This document shows positions 31,672-38,289 of a DNA stretch of 38,289 nucleotides, piece by piece. A model generated the notes under the pieces. The model had not been told where the DNA came from and ran no database searches. It saw only the letters and a list, made by a program, of their open reading frames with translations. The translations under genes were made by a program, and so were the position numbers. Each line of letters starts with the position of its first letter. The first letter of the stretch is position 1. This DNA is from an uncultured Opitutia bacterium (GTDB taxonomy: Bacteria; Verrucomicrobiota; Verrucomicrobiia; Opitutales; Opitutaceae), in contig CALFZM010000377.1 of assembly GCA_937952235.1 (NCBI GenBank), positions 1-38,289 on the forward strand, in the 5' to 3' direction.

Positions 31672-33426
31672 CTACTTCTCGGTGATGGTGACGACGCGCA
31701 GGACTTCGTCGAATGTCGTGTAGCCGGACTTCACTTTTTCCCAACCGCTCTGTCCCAGCGTGCGCATGCCGTGCTTCCGGGCGCAGTCGGCGAGGGTGCG
31801 CGTGCTTTCGCGCTTCAGCACCAGCTCGTGCATCTCTTCGTTGAGGCGGAAAATCTCGAAGATGCCGATGCGCCCGCGATAGCCGGTGCCGCGGCAGCGG
31901 TCGCAGCCGACCGGGGCCTTCAGTGCCTCGATGCCTTCCGCCTCGAGCGGGTTGCAGCCGAGGATGGCGAGGTTCTCGAGCAGCTTCACGTGCGCGATCG
32001 GCGCGGGCCGGGCGCATTCGGTGCAGAGCCGGCGCACCAGCCGCTGGGCGATGACGAGCTCGATCGCGGAGGCGACCAGGAAGGGTTCGATGCCCATGTC
32101 GACGAGGCGCGTGATCGCGCCCGGCGCGTCGTTGGTGTGGAGCGTCGAGAACACCAGGTGACCCGTGAGCGACGCGCGGATGGCGATCTCCGCCGTATCC
32201 CTGTCGCGGATTTCGCCGACCATGATCACATCGGGATCCTGGCGCAGAACGTGGCGCAGCGCGTCGGCGAACGTGAGCCCGATCTCGGGCCGCACCTGCA
32301 TCTGGTTCACGCCCGGCACCTCGTACTCGATCGGGTCCTCGATCGTGATGATGCGCAGGTCGGTCGAGTTGATCTGCCGGAGGAAGGCGTTGAGCGAGGT
32401 GCTCTTGCCCGATCCGGTGGGGCCGGTGACGAGGATGATGCCGTGCGGGTAATCGAGCACGTGCCTGATCTGCGCCTGCTCGGCCTGGCTCATGCCCAGC
32501 CGGTCCATCGTGTAGGCTTCCTTCTTCTGGTTGAGGAGCCGCAGCGAGATCGACTCGGCGTAGATCGTCGGGACCGTCGAAACGCGGATGTCGAGGACGA
32601 TGCCGCTGGCCTTGAAATTGATGCGGCCGTCCTGGGGCAGGCGCTTCTCGGAGATGTTCATCCGCGCCATGATCTTCAGGCGGGAGATGATGGCGTCCTG
32701 GAAGCGAAGCAGGTTCTCCGGCACGGGCACCGGCACCAGCAGGCCATCGACGCGGTAGCGGATCCGCAACTGTCCCTCCTGGGGCTCGAAGTGGATGTCC
32801 GTCGCCTGGTCCTCGATCGCCTGTGAGATGACGTCGGTCACGAAGCGCACCACCGCGGCGTCCTCGTCGACGACCTCGACCGACTCCTTCTGCGTTTCCG
32901 GCGCCACGTAGCTCTCGTCGGAGTCGTCGAGCGAGCCGGAGCCGACGCCGAAATTCTCGATGATGAGCTGGTGCACGCGTTCGGGCACCGCGAGGTGCCA
33001 GGCCAGCGGCCGCGGCGTGAAGGTGCGCAGCCACTGCGCCATCACCGGGTCGGGCAGCCAGGCGGACGCGAGATGCAGGGGACGGTGCGAGTCGGCGGGC
33101 AGGGTCGGAGGAACCTCGCCCGCGGCGGCGTCAGCGCCGGACGCGGCGGAACCCGGCGCGAAGCGGATGGGAATGATCTGGTATTCGTGCACGAGCCGCG
33201 CCGGGAGCAAGCCGCGGGCTTCGGGATCGGTTTCGAGGTTGCTGGCGACGTCGAGCCCCGCGGCGGCGGCGAGCTGCTGGAGCACGTCGTTCTCGGGCCG
33301 CACGAGCGCGTGCGCGAGCGCCTCGAGCCGCTTTTCGCGCGGGGCCTCGGCGATGGCCTGGCGCTGCTCGTCGGTGAGCTGGGCCGCGAGCGTGGCGGGA
33401 AGGGATTCCGTTTCGGCGACGATCAT
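31672..33426 (-). CDS. gspE: Type II secretion assembly ATPase GspE
   Basis: ATG 33426-33424 gives 584 residues. A variable N-terminal region (1-185, with a negatively charged DDSDESY segment near 167-173) binds GspL. The ATPase core shows ATDIHFEP at about 208, Walker A GPTGSGKST at 335-343, the Asp box around TIEDPIEYEVPG, Walker B DPDVIMVGEIRD at 397-408 and the His box LTGHLVFSTLHTND. A zinc-binding tetracysteine lies at C468, C471, C508 and C511. All catalytic elements are intact. This hexameric cytoplasmic motor drives pseudopilus assembly. It starts 22 bp after the gspD stop, forming the second secretion operon. PilB-type pilus motors are similar; adjoining gspD and gspF settle the call. 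Confidence 0.95.
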   Translation of the reverse strand: MIVAETESLPATLAAQLTDEQRQAIAEAPREKRLEALAHALVRPENDVLQQLAAAAGLDVASNLETDPEARGLLPARLVHEYQIIPIRFAPGSAASGADAAAGEVPPTLPADSHRPLHLASAWLPDPVMAQWLRTFTPRPLAWHLAVPERVHQLIIENFGVGSGSLDDSDESYVAPETQKESVEVVDEDAAVVRFVTDVISQAIEDQATDIHFEPQEGQLRIRYRVDGLLVPVPVPENLLRFQDAIISRLKIMARMNISEKRLPQDGRINFKASGIVLDIRVSTVPTIYAESISLRLLNQKKEAYTMDRLGMSQAEQAQIRHVLDYPHGIILVTGPTGSGKSTSLNAFLRQINSTDLRIITIEDPIEYEVPGVNQMQVRPEIGLTFADALRHVLRQDPDVIMVGEIRDRDTAEIAIRASLTGHLVFSTLHTNDAPGAITRLVDMGIEPFLVASAIELVIAQRLVRRLCTECARPAPIAHVKLLENLAILGCNPLEAEGIEALKAPVGCDRCRGTGYRGRIGIFEIFRLNEEMHELVLKRESTRTLADCARKHGMRTLGQSGWEKVKSGYTTFDEVLRVVTITEK

Positions 33427-33448
33427 GTCCGGGCGGGGCGACCGCGCT

Positions 33449-35545
33449 TCAGCGGCCCTGCGGGCGGCCGTGAACGGGCGGAGCGGCGTAGGCTGGATCA
33501 AGTTCTCCCCGGATCGCGTCGCGGGTGGGAAGCTGGTCGATCCGCCGCATCGTCTCCGCATTGTCGACCGCCGGCGAGTTGGTGAGGACAATGGGCCGGA
33601 TGAAGAACACGAGCTCCTGGCGGGCGTCGCCCTTCGTGCGCGGCCCGAAGAGATCGCCAAGGATCGGGATCGGCCCGAGGCGGCTGCGCTCCCGCAACTG
33701 CGTGTTCTTCCGGAAGCCGCCGAGCACGTAGATGTCACCGGACTTGGCGGTGATGTAGGACGTCGTCTGCCGCTGGCCGATGATGTACTGCTGATTGCCG
33801 TCGACCAGGACGTTGCCGAGCACGTCCTGCACGTCCTGCACGATGTCGAGCTGCACCGAGTTGTCGGCGCCGATGAAGGGGGTGACGGTCAGGGTCGTGC
33901 CGATCTGCTGCTGCGTGACGGTGGAGGTGGTGCCGCCCACGGTGCCGCTGGTGATGCTGCCGGTGACGACGGGGCGCGTCTCGCCGTTGAAGAACTTGGC
34001 CTGCTTGCCGTGGCTCGTGACGATGGCGGGTACGGTGATGATGGCGTTGTTGCGCTTCCGCAGCGTCGAGGTGATGGAGAGATCGGCGGCGAGGTCGAAG
34101 CGGCCGCTGGCGCCGGGACGGGTGATGGTGCCGTTGGTGATCTCGGCGCCGGTTTCGATCACGCCGCTGAAGCCCACCAGCTTGTCGCCGTCGATCTTCA
34201 AGCCGAGCGCGCTGATGCCGGAGGCGTCGTTGTCCTCGAGCGTGACTTCGGCGATCACGACCTCGATGCGGACCTGCGGCAGCACGATGTCGAGCCGGTC
34301 GATCAGCGTGCGGATGAGCCGCAGGTCGTCGGCGGTGCCGAAGGCGACGATGGAATTGCTGCGCTCCTCGTTCACCACGCTCATGACGGCGCTGAACTCG
34401 TTCGCGCCCTCCGCGTTGCCGCTTCCGGTGGCCGAAACGATGTTCGGAGGCGGCGGCGGAGCGCCGGGAGTGGCGGGAGCCGCCGGCTGCGGATTCACCT
34501 GGCCGGGGCGGACCGCGGAGGGATTCTGCCGCTGCGCCGTGGTGTTCTGGCCCGTGATGATCCGGCTGAGCACGGTCGCGATGTCGGCGGCCTTGGCGTG
34601 CTTGAGGTAGATGACGTCGATGCGCGTGTTCGGATCCGACTTCTGGTCGAGCCGGTCAATCAACTCGTCGAAAAACGGATGCTGCCGCGGATCGGTCATC
34701 AGCACGATCTGGTTGGTGCGATCGTCGGCGTTGTAGCTGGTCGCCGACCCGATCTGCTGCTGGAGCGCGCCGCCCAGGATGGTCCGGAGCTTGTTGACCA
34801 CGTCGCTGGCCTTCGCGTTGCGCAGCGGCCCGTAGAACTTGGGCTTCATGCCGCCGGCCATGGGGCGGTCGACCTGCTGCAGCAGCATCTCGACGCGCTG
34901 CAGGTTGCTGATGGCGTCCGTGATCAGGACGGCGTTGGCGTTCTGGAGCGGCACGGGACCGCCGTAGATCGGATTAAGCAGGCCGGCGAGCAGCGGAGTG
35001 ATCTCGGCGACGCGGGCGAACTCGAGCTGAAAGAGCTTGGAAGCAACGCGGCCCGTGCCCGGGTAATCGAAGGCCGAGCCGGTCAGCATTTCCGGCGCCT
35101 CGGCACGCACGCGCCCGGCATCGACAATCTTGATCAGCTTGTCGCCGAGCGGGGCGATGCCGATGTTGTTCAGGGCGAGGACGGTCTCGATGTAGAGCAG
35201 CGCCTCCGACTTCGGCAGCGGGTTCTTGATCCGGATGTTGTAGGTCAGCGTCTGCAGTTGCTGCGGCCGGATCACCTGGCGGCCGGTGAGGGTCTCGAGG
35301 ACGGTGAGGACGGTGTCGATGTCGGTATCCGGGAGATTGAGCACCACGGGCTCGTTCTCAGGAGGCGCCGCGCGGAGGGTCGAGACCCGCGGGGACGACT
35401 CGGGCGCGGGAACGACCGCGGCGGCCGGCGGCGGCGCACCGGGAGCGGGTGCCGCCTGGGCGGCCAGCAGGGCAGGGAAGAGCGATGCCGCGGCAGAGAA
35501 GATGCAAATGCGACGCGTGGTCTGGCTGAGGTGATTGAGTATCAT
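33449..35545 (-). CDS. gspD: Type II secretion secretin GspD
   Basis: This 698-residue protein is the outer-membrane exit channel. Signal peptide 10-30 (RRICIFSAAASLFPALLAAQ) is followed by a Pro/Ala stretch. An N0-like domain lies at 65-145 (VVLNLPDTDIDTVLTVLETL). N1-N3 modules lie at about 168-228, 235-298 and 305-420 (FDELIDRLDQKSDPNTRID, VIYLKHAKAADIATVLSRI), interrupted by a Pro-rich insert 335-370. The secretin barrel spans 425-655 (VRIEVVIAEVTLED, VPAIVTSHGKQAKFFNGE, VLGGFRKN, GPIPILGDLFG). No lipobox is present and no pilotin gene is nearby. It is first of the gspD-E-F operon and divergent from aroC. Confidence 0.94.
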   Translation of the reverse strand: MILNHLSQTTRRICIFSAAASLFPALLAAQAAPAPGAPPPAAAVVPAPESSPRVSTLRAAPPENEPVVLNLPDTDIDTVLTVLETLTGRQVIRPQQLQTLTYNIRIKNPLPKSEALLYIETVLALNNIGIAPLGDKLIKIVDAGRVRAEAPEMLTGSAFDYPGTGRVASKLFQLEFARVAEITPLLAGLLNPIYGGPVPLQNANAVLITDAISNLQRVEMLLQQVDRPMAGGMKPKFYGPLRNAKASDVVNKLRTILGGALQQQIGSATSYNADDRTNQIVLMTDPRQHPFFDELIDRLDQKSDPNTRIDVIYLKHAKAADIATVLSRIITGQNTTAQRQNPSAVRPGQVNPQPAAPATPGAPPPPPNIVSATGSGNAEGANEFSAVMSVVNEERSNSIVAFGTADDLRLIRTLIDRLDIVLPQVRIEVVIAEVTLEDNDASGISALGLKIDGDKLVGFSGVIETGAEITNGTITRPGASGRFDLAADLSITSTLRKRNNAIITVPAIVTSHGKQAKFFNGETRPVVTGSITSGTVGGTTSTVTQQQIGTTLTVTPFIGADNSVQLDIVQDVQDVLGNVLVDGNQQYIIGQRQTTSYITAKSGDIYVLGGFRKNTQLRERSRLGPIPILGDLFGPRTKGDARQELVFFIRPIVLTNSPAVDNAETMRRIDQLPTRDAIRGELDPAYAAPPVHGRPQGR

Positions 35546-35729
35546 GGTCGGACGGCGCGCCGGAGCTGCAACCAGAAGCCAAAGCGACGGGCTTGTAAAC
35601 GGGTTATTGGGTCAGCGCGCGGGAGGTCAGACGGCATCGTGCGGCAAATGTTGCCGCTCGTTTCGGCCGATCTTGCGCGGAGGAATGGTCGCGTCCGGCC
35701 GCGCGCGGATTTGCCGCTTGCGGGAGCAT

Positions 35730-35748
35730 GGAGCGACGCCAACGCTCC
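35730..35748 (+). promoter_or_regulatory. Stem-loop just upstream of the aroC start
   Basis: GGAGCG/ACGCCAA/CGCTCC is a 6-bp perfect stem with a 7-base loop, ending 9 bases before ATG 35758, where the ribosome would bind. It could modulate translation or be a remnant of a dispersed repeat. The rest of the 212-bp gspD-aroC gap shows no clear promoter. Confidence 0.3.
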
Positions 35749-35757
35749 GTCCCTCCG

Positions 35758-36882
35758 ATGCCGAACTCGTTCGGGAAACTCTTCTCTGTCACCACGTGGG
35801 GCGAGAGCCATGGGCTCGCGGTGGGCGTTGTCATTGATGGATGCCCGCCGCGGCTGCCGCTCGAGGCGGCCGAAGTGCAGGCCGAACTCGACCGTCGCCG
35901 GCCGGGTCAAAGTGACATCGTCACTCCCCGCAAGGAGGAGGACCGGGTGGAGATTTTAGCAGGAATTTTTGAGGGCCGGACCACGGGCGCGCCTCTTTCC
36001 CTGCTGGTGCGCAATGCCGACCAGCGGCCGGGCGCCTACGACGAGATGCGGGACAAGTTCCGGCCGTCGCATGCCGACTACACGTATCAGGCCAAGTTCG
36101 GCATCCGGGATCATCGCGGTGGCGGTCGCAGTTCCGCCCGTGAGACGATCGGCCGGGTCGCCGCGGGGGCCGTGGCCAGGAAGCTGCTCGCGCTCGGGCC
36201 GGCGGGCGGCGCGCCGACGGGCGGGGTCGAGATCCGGGCGTTCCTGACCCAGGTGCACGATATCGTGGCCCCGGCCGAGGCGCTGGCGGCATTCCCCACG
36301 CTGGCCGAGGTGGAGGCGACCGCGGTGCGGTGTCCGCACCGGCCGACGGCCGAGAAAATGATCGAGCGGATCAAGGCGGTCCGCGCCGAGGGAGACTCGG
36401 TGGGCGGCGTGATCGAGTGCCGGGTGCGCGGAGTGCCGCCGGGCCTCGGCGAGCCGGTCTTCGACCGGCTGGAGGCCGATCTCGCCAAGGCGATGCTGTC
36501 GCTGCCGGCCACGAAGGGTTTCGAGATCGGCAGCGGGTTTGCCGGGGCGCGGCAGCGCGGCAGCGAGCACAACGACGTCTTCGCGCTCCGCGAGGGTCGC
36601 ATCCGCACCGAGTCCAACCGCAGCGGCGGTGTCCAGGGCGGCATCAGCAACGGCGAGGAGATCGTCTTCCGGGTCGCCTTCAAACCCACCGCCACCATCC
36701 TCCAGGCGCAGCGCACGGTGGACCGGGACGGTCGGGAGACCGAACTGATGGGCCGCGGCCGCCACGATCCGTGCGTCGTGCCCCGGGCCGTGCCAATCGT
36801 CGAGGCGATGACGGCCCTCGTGCTCGTCGACCATTGGATGCGCCAGGCGGCGCAGGTGGGCACGTTCCGCATCGAGGCCTGA
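35758..36882 (+). CDS. aroC: Chorismate synthase
   Basis: This is the last enzyme of the shikimate pathway: an FMN-dependent anti-1,4-elimination of phosphate from 5-enolpyruvylshikimate 3-phosphate to chorismate, in the cytoplasm. ATG 35758 gives 374 residues; an upstream in-frame ATG at 35728 would put an unrelated basic peptide before the conserved start MPNSFGKLFSVTTWGESHG. Family signatures present: WGESHG (14-19), RRRPGQS, the HADYTYQAKFGIRDHRGGGRSS region (as YQAKFG and GGGRSSARET), GSGFAGARQRGSEHND, and NRSGGVQGGISNGE. Length is normal. It diverges from gspD and is followed after 15 bp by a P-loop-like protein. Confidence 0.97.
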   Translation: MPNSFGKLFSVTTWGESHGLAVGVVIDGCPPRLPLEAAEVQAELDRRRPGQSDIVTPRKEEDRVEILAGIFEGRTTGAPLSLLVRNADQRPGAYDEMRDKFRPSHADYTYQAKFGIRDHRGGGRSSARETIGRVAAGAVARKLLALGPAGGAPTGGVEIRAFLTQVHDIVAPAEALAAFPTLAEVEATAVRCPHRPTAEKMIERIKAVRAEGDSVGGVIECRVRGVPPGLGEPVFDRLEADLAKAMLSLPATKGFEIGSGFAGARQRGSEHNDVFALREGRIRTESNRSGGVQGGISNGEEIVFRVAFKPTATILQAQRTVDRDGRETELMGRGRHDPCVVPRAVPIVEAMTALVLVDHWMRQAAQVGTFRIEA

Positions 36883-36897
36883 ACCGCCGGCGACGCG

Positions 36898-37659
36898 ATG
36901 TCCGACGCAGGCAAGCCGCTCGTCTACCTCGTCCTCGGAGCCACCGGCTCCGGGCGACGGGAGGTGTTGCTCGACCTGATCGAAGGCGGCCTCGAGCCCG
37001 AGGATCGGCCGGCCGTGCTGCTTCCGGCGGGAGAGGCGCCGCAGCCGGAAGCGGAGGCGAAACTGCCCGCGGTCGCGCACTGGCGGTGGGAGGACCACGC
37101 CATTCGCGCACCGCTGCCGACGGAGGCGACGCACGTGTTCTTCTTCGTCGACGGCGGCCTCAATCCCGTCGACCAGATCGAGAGTTTCAAGGCGTGGCTC
37201 GAGGCCCAGGGGGGGGAGCTGGCGCGCATCCTGAGCGTGGTGGACGTGCAGCGGGCTGAGCGGCACGCCGCGTTGCTGCCCTGGTTCGAGGCCTGCGTGC
37301 ATTTTTCCGACGTCGTGCTGCTCAACCGCCGGGAAGGCGTGGAAAACAAGTGGCTCAGCGACTTCCTCGCCCACTTCAAGAAGCAGTATTACCCGTGCCT
37401 GTTCGAGAGGGTGAAGCACGGGCGGGTGCAAAACCCGGCGTTGATCCTCGAGCCCCAGGCCCGGCGGATGACGCACGTGTTCGATGAAGAGCAGGACTGG
37501 ATCTTCACCAATGCCGAGGGGGAGGTGATCGACGAGGAGGAGGAAACCGGCGAGGGCGACGACGAGATCGAAGCCCACCCGGAGGAGGATCCGTATTTCG
37601 TCCGCCACCACGGAGGGCGGCGCGTGAAGGAGTTGCCCGACATCGCGGCGTACCCTTGA
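36898..37659 (+). CDS. CobW/P-loop-like protein with degenerate Walker A
   Basis: This 253-residue protein lies 15 bp after aroC. YLVLGATGSGRREVLLDLI at the N-terminus looks like a phosphate-binding loop, but the expected Lys is Arg (GSGRR). ATHVFFFVDGGLNPVDQIESF and ILSVVDVQRAERH recall the switch and VDA strands of COG0523/CobW GTPases. FSDVVLLNRREGVENKW occupies the place of the guanine-specifying NKxD, here NRRE. The C-terminal quarter is very acidic (IDEEEETGEGDDEIEAHPEED) before a basic end. It probably descends from metal-chaperone GTPases but may no longer bind or hydrolyse GTP. Function is unknown, and linkage to aroC may be only positional. Confidence 0.6.
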   Translation: MSDAGKPLVYLVLGATGSGRREVLLDLIEGGLEPEDRPAVLLPAGEAPQPEAEAKLPAVAHWRWEDHAIRAPLPTEATHVFFFVDGGLNPVDQIESFKAWLEAQGGELARILSVVDVQRAERHAALLPWFEACVHFSDVVLLNRREGVENKWLSDFLAHFKKQYYPCLFERVKHGRVQNPALILEPQARRMTHVFDEEQDWIFTNAEGEVIDEEEETGEGDDEIEAHPEEDPYFVRHHGGRRVKELPDIAAYP

Positions 37660-37707
37660 GCCGAGCTGGGCGTATCCAGCCGACCCGCGGCGGACGAGGG
37701 ACGGCCT

Positions 37708-38145
37708 TCATTCGGGCGGACTTGTCCCGGAGGGCTGCGCTTTGTCGTCGCCGCGGCGCCGACCGCGTGTCCCGTCTGGCGCGGTCGTCACGTTTTCCGG
37801 CGCGTGCCCCGTCGCCTCATGGCCCGGTCTGGCAAAGTGGGCGCGGAATTCCGCCGAGTTCATGATGTCCCAGATCCGGAATCCGAAACTGGGCCGCGGC
37901 AGGTAGAGGAGGGCGCAGATGCGGCTCAGCGTCTGCGCGAGAGGCGCGCCAAACCAAACCAGCGTGCCCGCCAGCAGGTACACCGCGGCCAGCGCGCTCG
38001 TGACCTGATACCCGCGCGCGCCGACCTCGATCCTGGGCAGGTCGCGAAAGACGAGATGGAGCAACGCGATCGAGCCGAGCATGACGGCACCGACCGCCCA
38101 GTGTGTCCGGGCCACGAATACGACGCAGTCCGGCGGGCGGCGCAT
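37708..38145 (-). CDS. Small membrane protein of unknown function
   Basis: The product has 145 residues. ATG at 38145-38143 has a good Shine-Dalgarno (GGAGG) a few bases upstream. Hydrophobic segments lie at about 16-33 (HWAVGAVMLGSIALLHLVF) and 46-66 (YQVTSALAAVYLLAGTLVWFG), with a weaker third near 70-82. The second half is soluble and ends in a charged Arg/Pro/Gly tail. FGFRIWDIMNSAEFRAHFAR is a distinctive stretch I cannot assign. It lies 25 bp after the aldolase-like gene on the same strand, so the two are probably cotranscribed. Confidence 0.65.
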   Translation of the reverse strand: MRRPPDCVVFVARTHWAVGAVMLGSIALLHLVFRDLPRIEVGARGYQVTSALAAVYLLAGTLVWFGAPLAQTLSRICALLYLPRPSFGFRIWDIMNSAEFRAHFARPGHEATGHAPENVTTAPDGTRGRRRGDDKAQPSGTSPPE

Positions 38146-38170
38146 GGAGACCTCCGGCCCGGGCGAGGCC

Positions 38171-38289
38171 CTATTTCGCCGCGGCCACCGCGGCGACGAA
38201 GGCCTTCGCCTTGGCCGTGATGGCGGCCCAGTTCTTTTCCTTGAACGCCTTCGCTTCCACCAGCGAGCTGCCGGCCGCGGTGGCGAAGG
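38171..38289 (-). CDS. C-terminus of a probable KDPG/KHG aldolase (runs off window)
   Basis: The last 39 codons before a TAG at 38173-38171 are visible. They read GSSLVEAKAF, then NWAAITAKAKAFVAAV and a short Ala-rich end. This matches the C-terminal helix pattern of the 2-keto-3-deoxy-6-phosphogluconate/4-hydroxy-2-oxoglutarate aldolase family (G-G/V-G-S-x-L-V, charged helix, D/N-W-x-x-I-T-x-x-A). The catalytic Lys is outside the window. If right, it cleaves KDPG to pyruvate and glyceraldehyde 3-phosphate in sugar-acid catabolism. The short visible part limits confidence. Confidence 0.55.
   Translation of the reverse strand, partial: FATAAGSSLVEAKAFKEKNWAAITAKAKAFVAAVAAAK

Noticed and set aside
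32960..35959. 999-codon plus-strand open frame opposite gspE and gspD
   Set aside because: It spans two conserved genes and the start of aroC in the wrong frame and carries no family pattern.
1..38289. CRISPR array, rRNA genes, IS elements or toxin-antitoxin pairs
   Set aside because: No regularly spaced repeats, no rRNA motifs and no transposase or toxin-like genes were seen; only the integrase fragment and palindromic repeats suggest mobility.

Overview
The window is GC-rich, densely coded bacterial chromosome, most consistent with Verrucomicrobiota and probably Opitutaceae. This placement is an inference from gene families (a DUF1800/DUF1501 pair with long secreted repeat domains, a TonB receptor with a FEVS-type N-terminus, a PPi-dependent phosphofructokinase, Verrucomicrobia-style pseudopilins). 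No rRNA or other phylogenetic marker is present to confirm it.

Left edge (1-3100): the N-terminus of a tyrosine-recombinase-like integrase reads out of the window, next to a complete tRNA-Arg(CCT), with interleaved short direct repeats between them. An ankyrin-repeat protein (-) and a secreted TPR protein (+) follow. Positions 3100-12850: a TonB-dependent outer-membrane receptor, a pyrophosphate-type phosphofructokinase, a 1076-residue secreted multidomain DUF1800 protein and its DUF1501 partner with a Tat-like signal. Positions 12850-19020: a small anchored protein with a GspG-like tail, then a compact type II secretion operon gspG-H-I-J-K-L-M with stop/start overlaps, ending at a candidate terminator.

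Centre (19150-30170): three units not usually described together. (1) DUF3570 beta-barrel, ApbE flavin transferase, TlpA-like thioredoxin and a DUF4266 lipoprotein ending in Gly-Cys-Gly-Cys-Asn, followed by a secreted Ig/He_PIG/repeat protein. (2) A four-gene overlapping operon: OmpR-type regulator, cupredoxin with amicyanin-like ligand spacing, sensor kinase and outer-membrane barrel, which reads like a metal or redox sensing circuit. (3) A secreted cyclophilin fused to the same C-terminal repeat domains. Those repeat domains, about 125 residues each and carried in pairs, occur in three proteins of the window.

Right (30390-38289): gspF, gspE and gspD on the minus strand complete most of the type II secretion core. 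Chorismate synthase (aroC) diverges from gspD, followed by a degenerate P-loop/CobW-like protein. A small membrane protein and the C-terminus of a probable KDPG-type aldolase lie on the minus strand at the edge.

The gene-free gaps hold two families of palindromic, paired stem-loops resembling REPINs. A 130-bp version is present twice, flanking the cyclophilin gene. A working picture is a secretion and envelope-redox region: the type II system is split around genes for secreted or envelope proteins, several of which could be its clients. That functional link is inference only.
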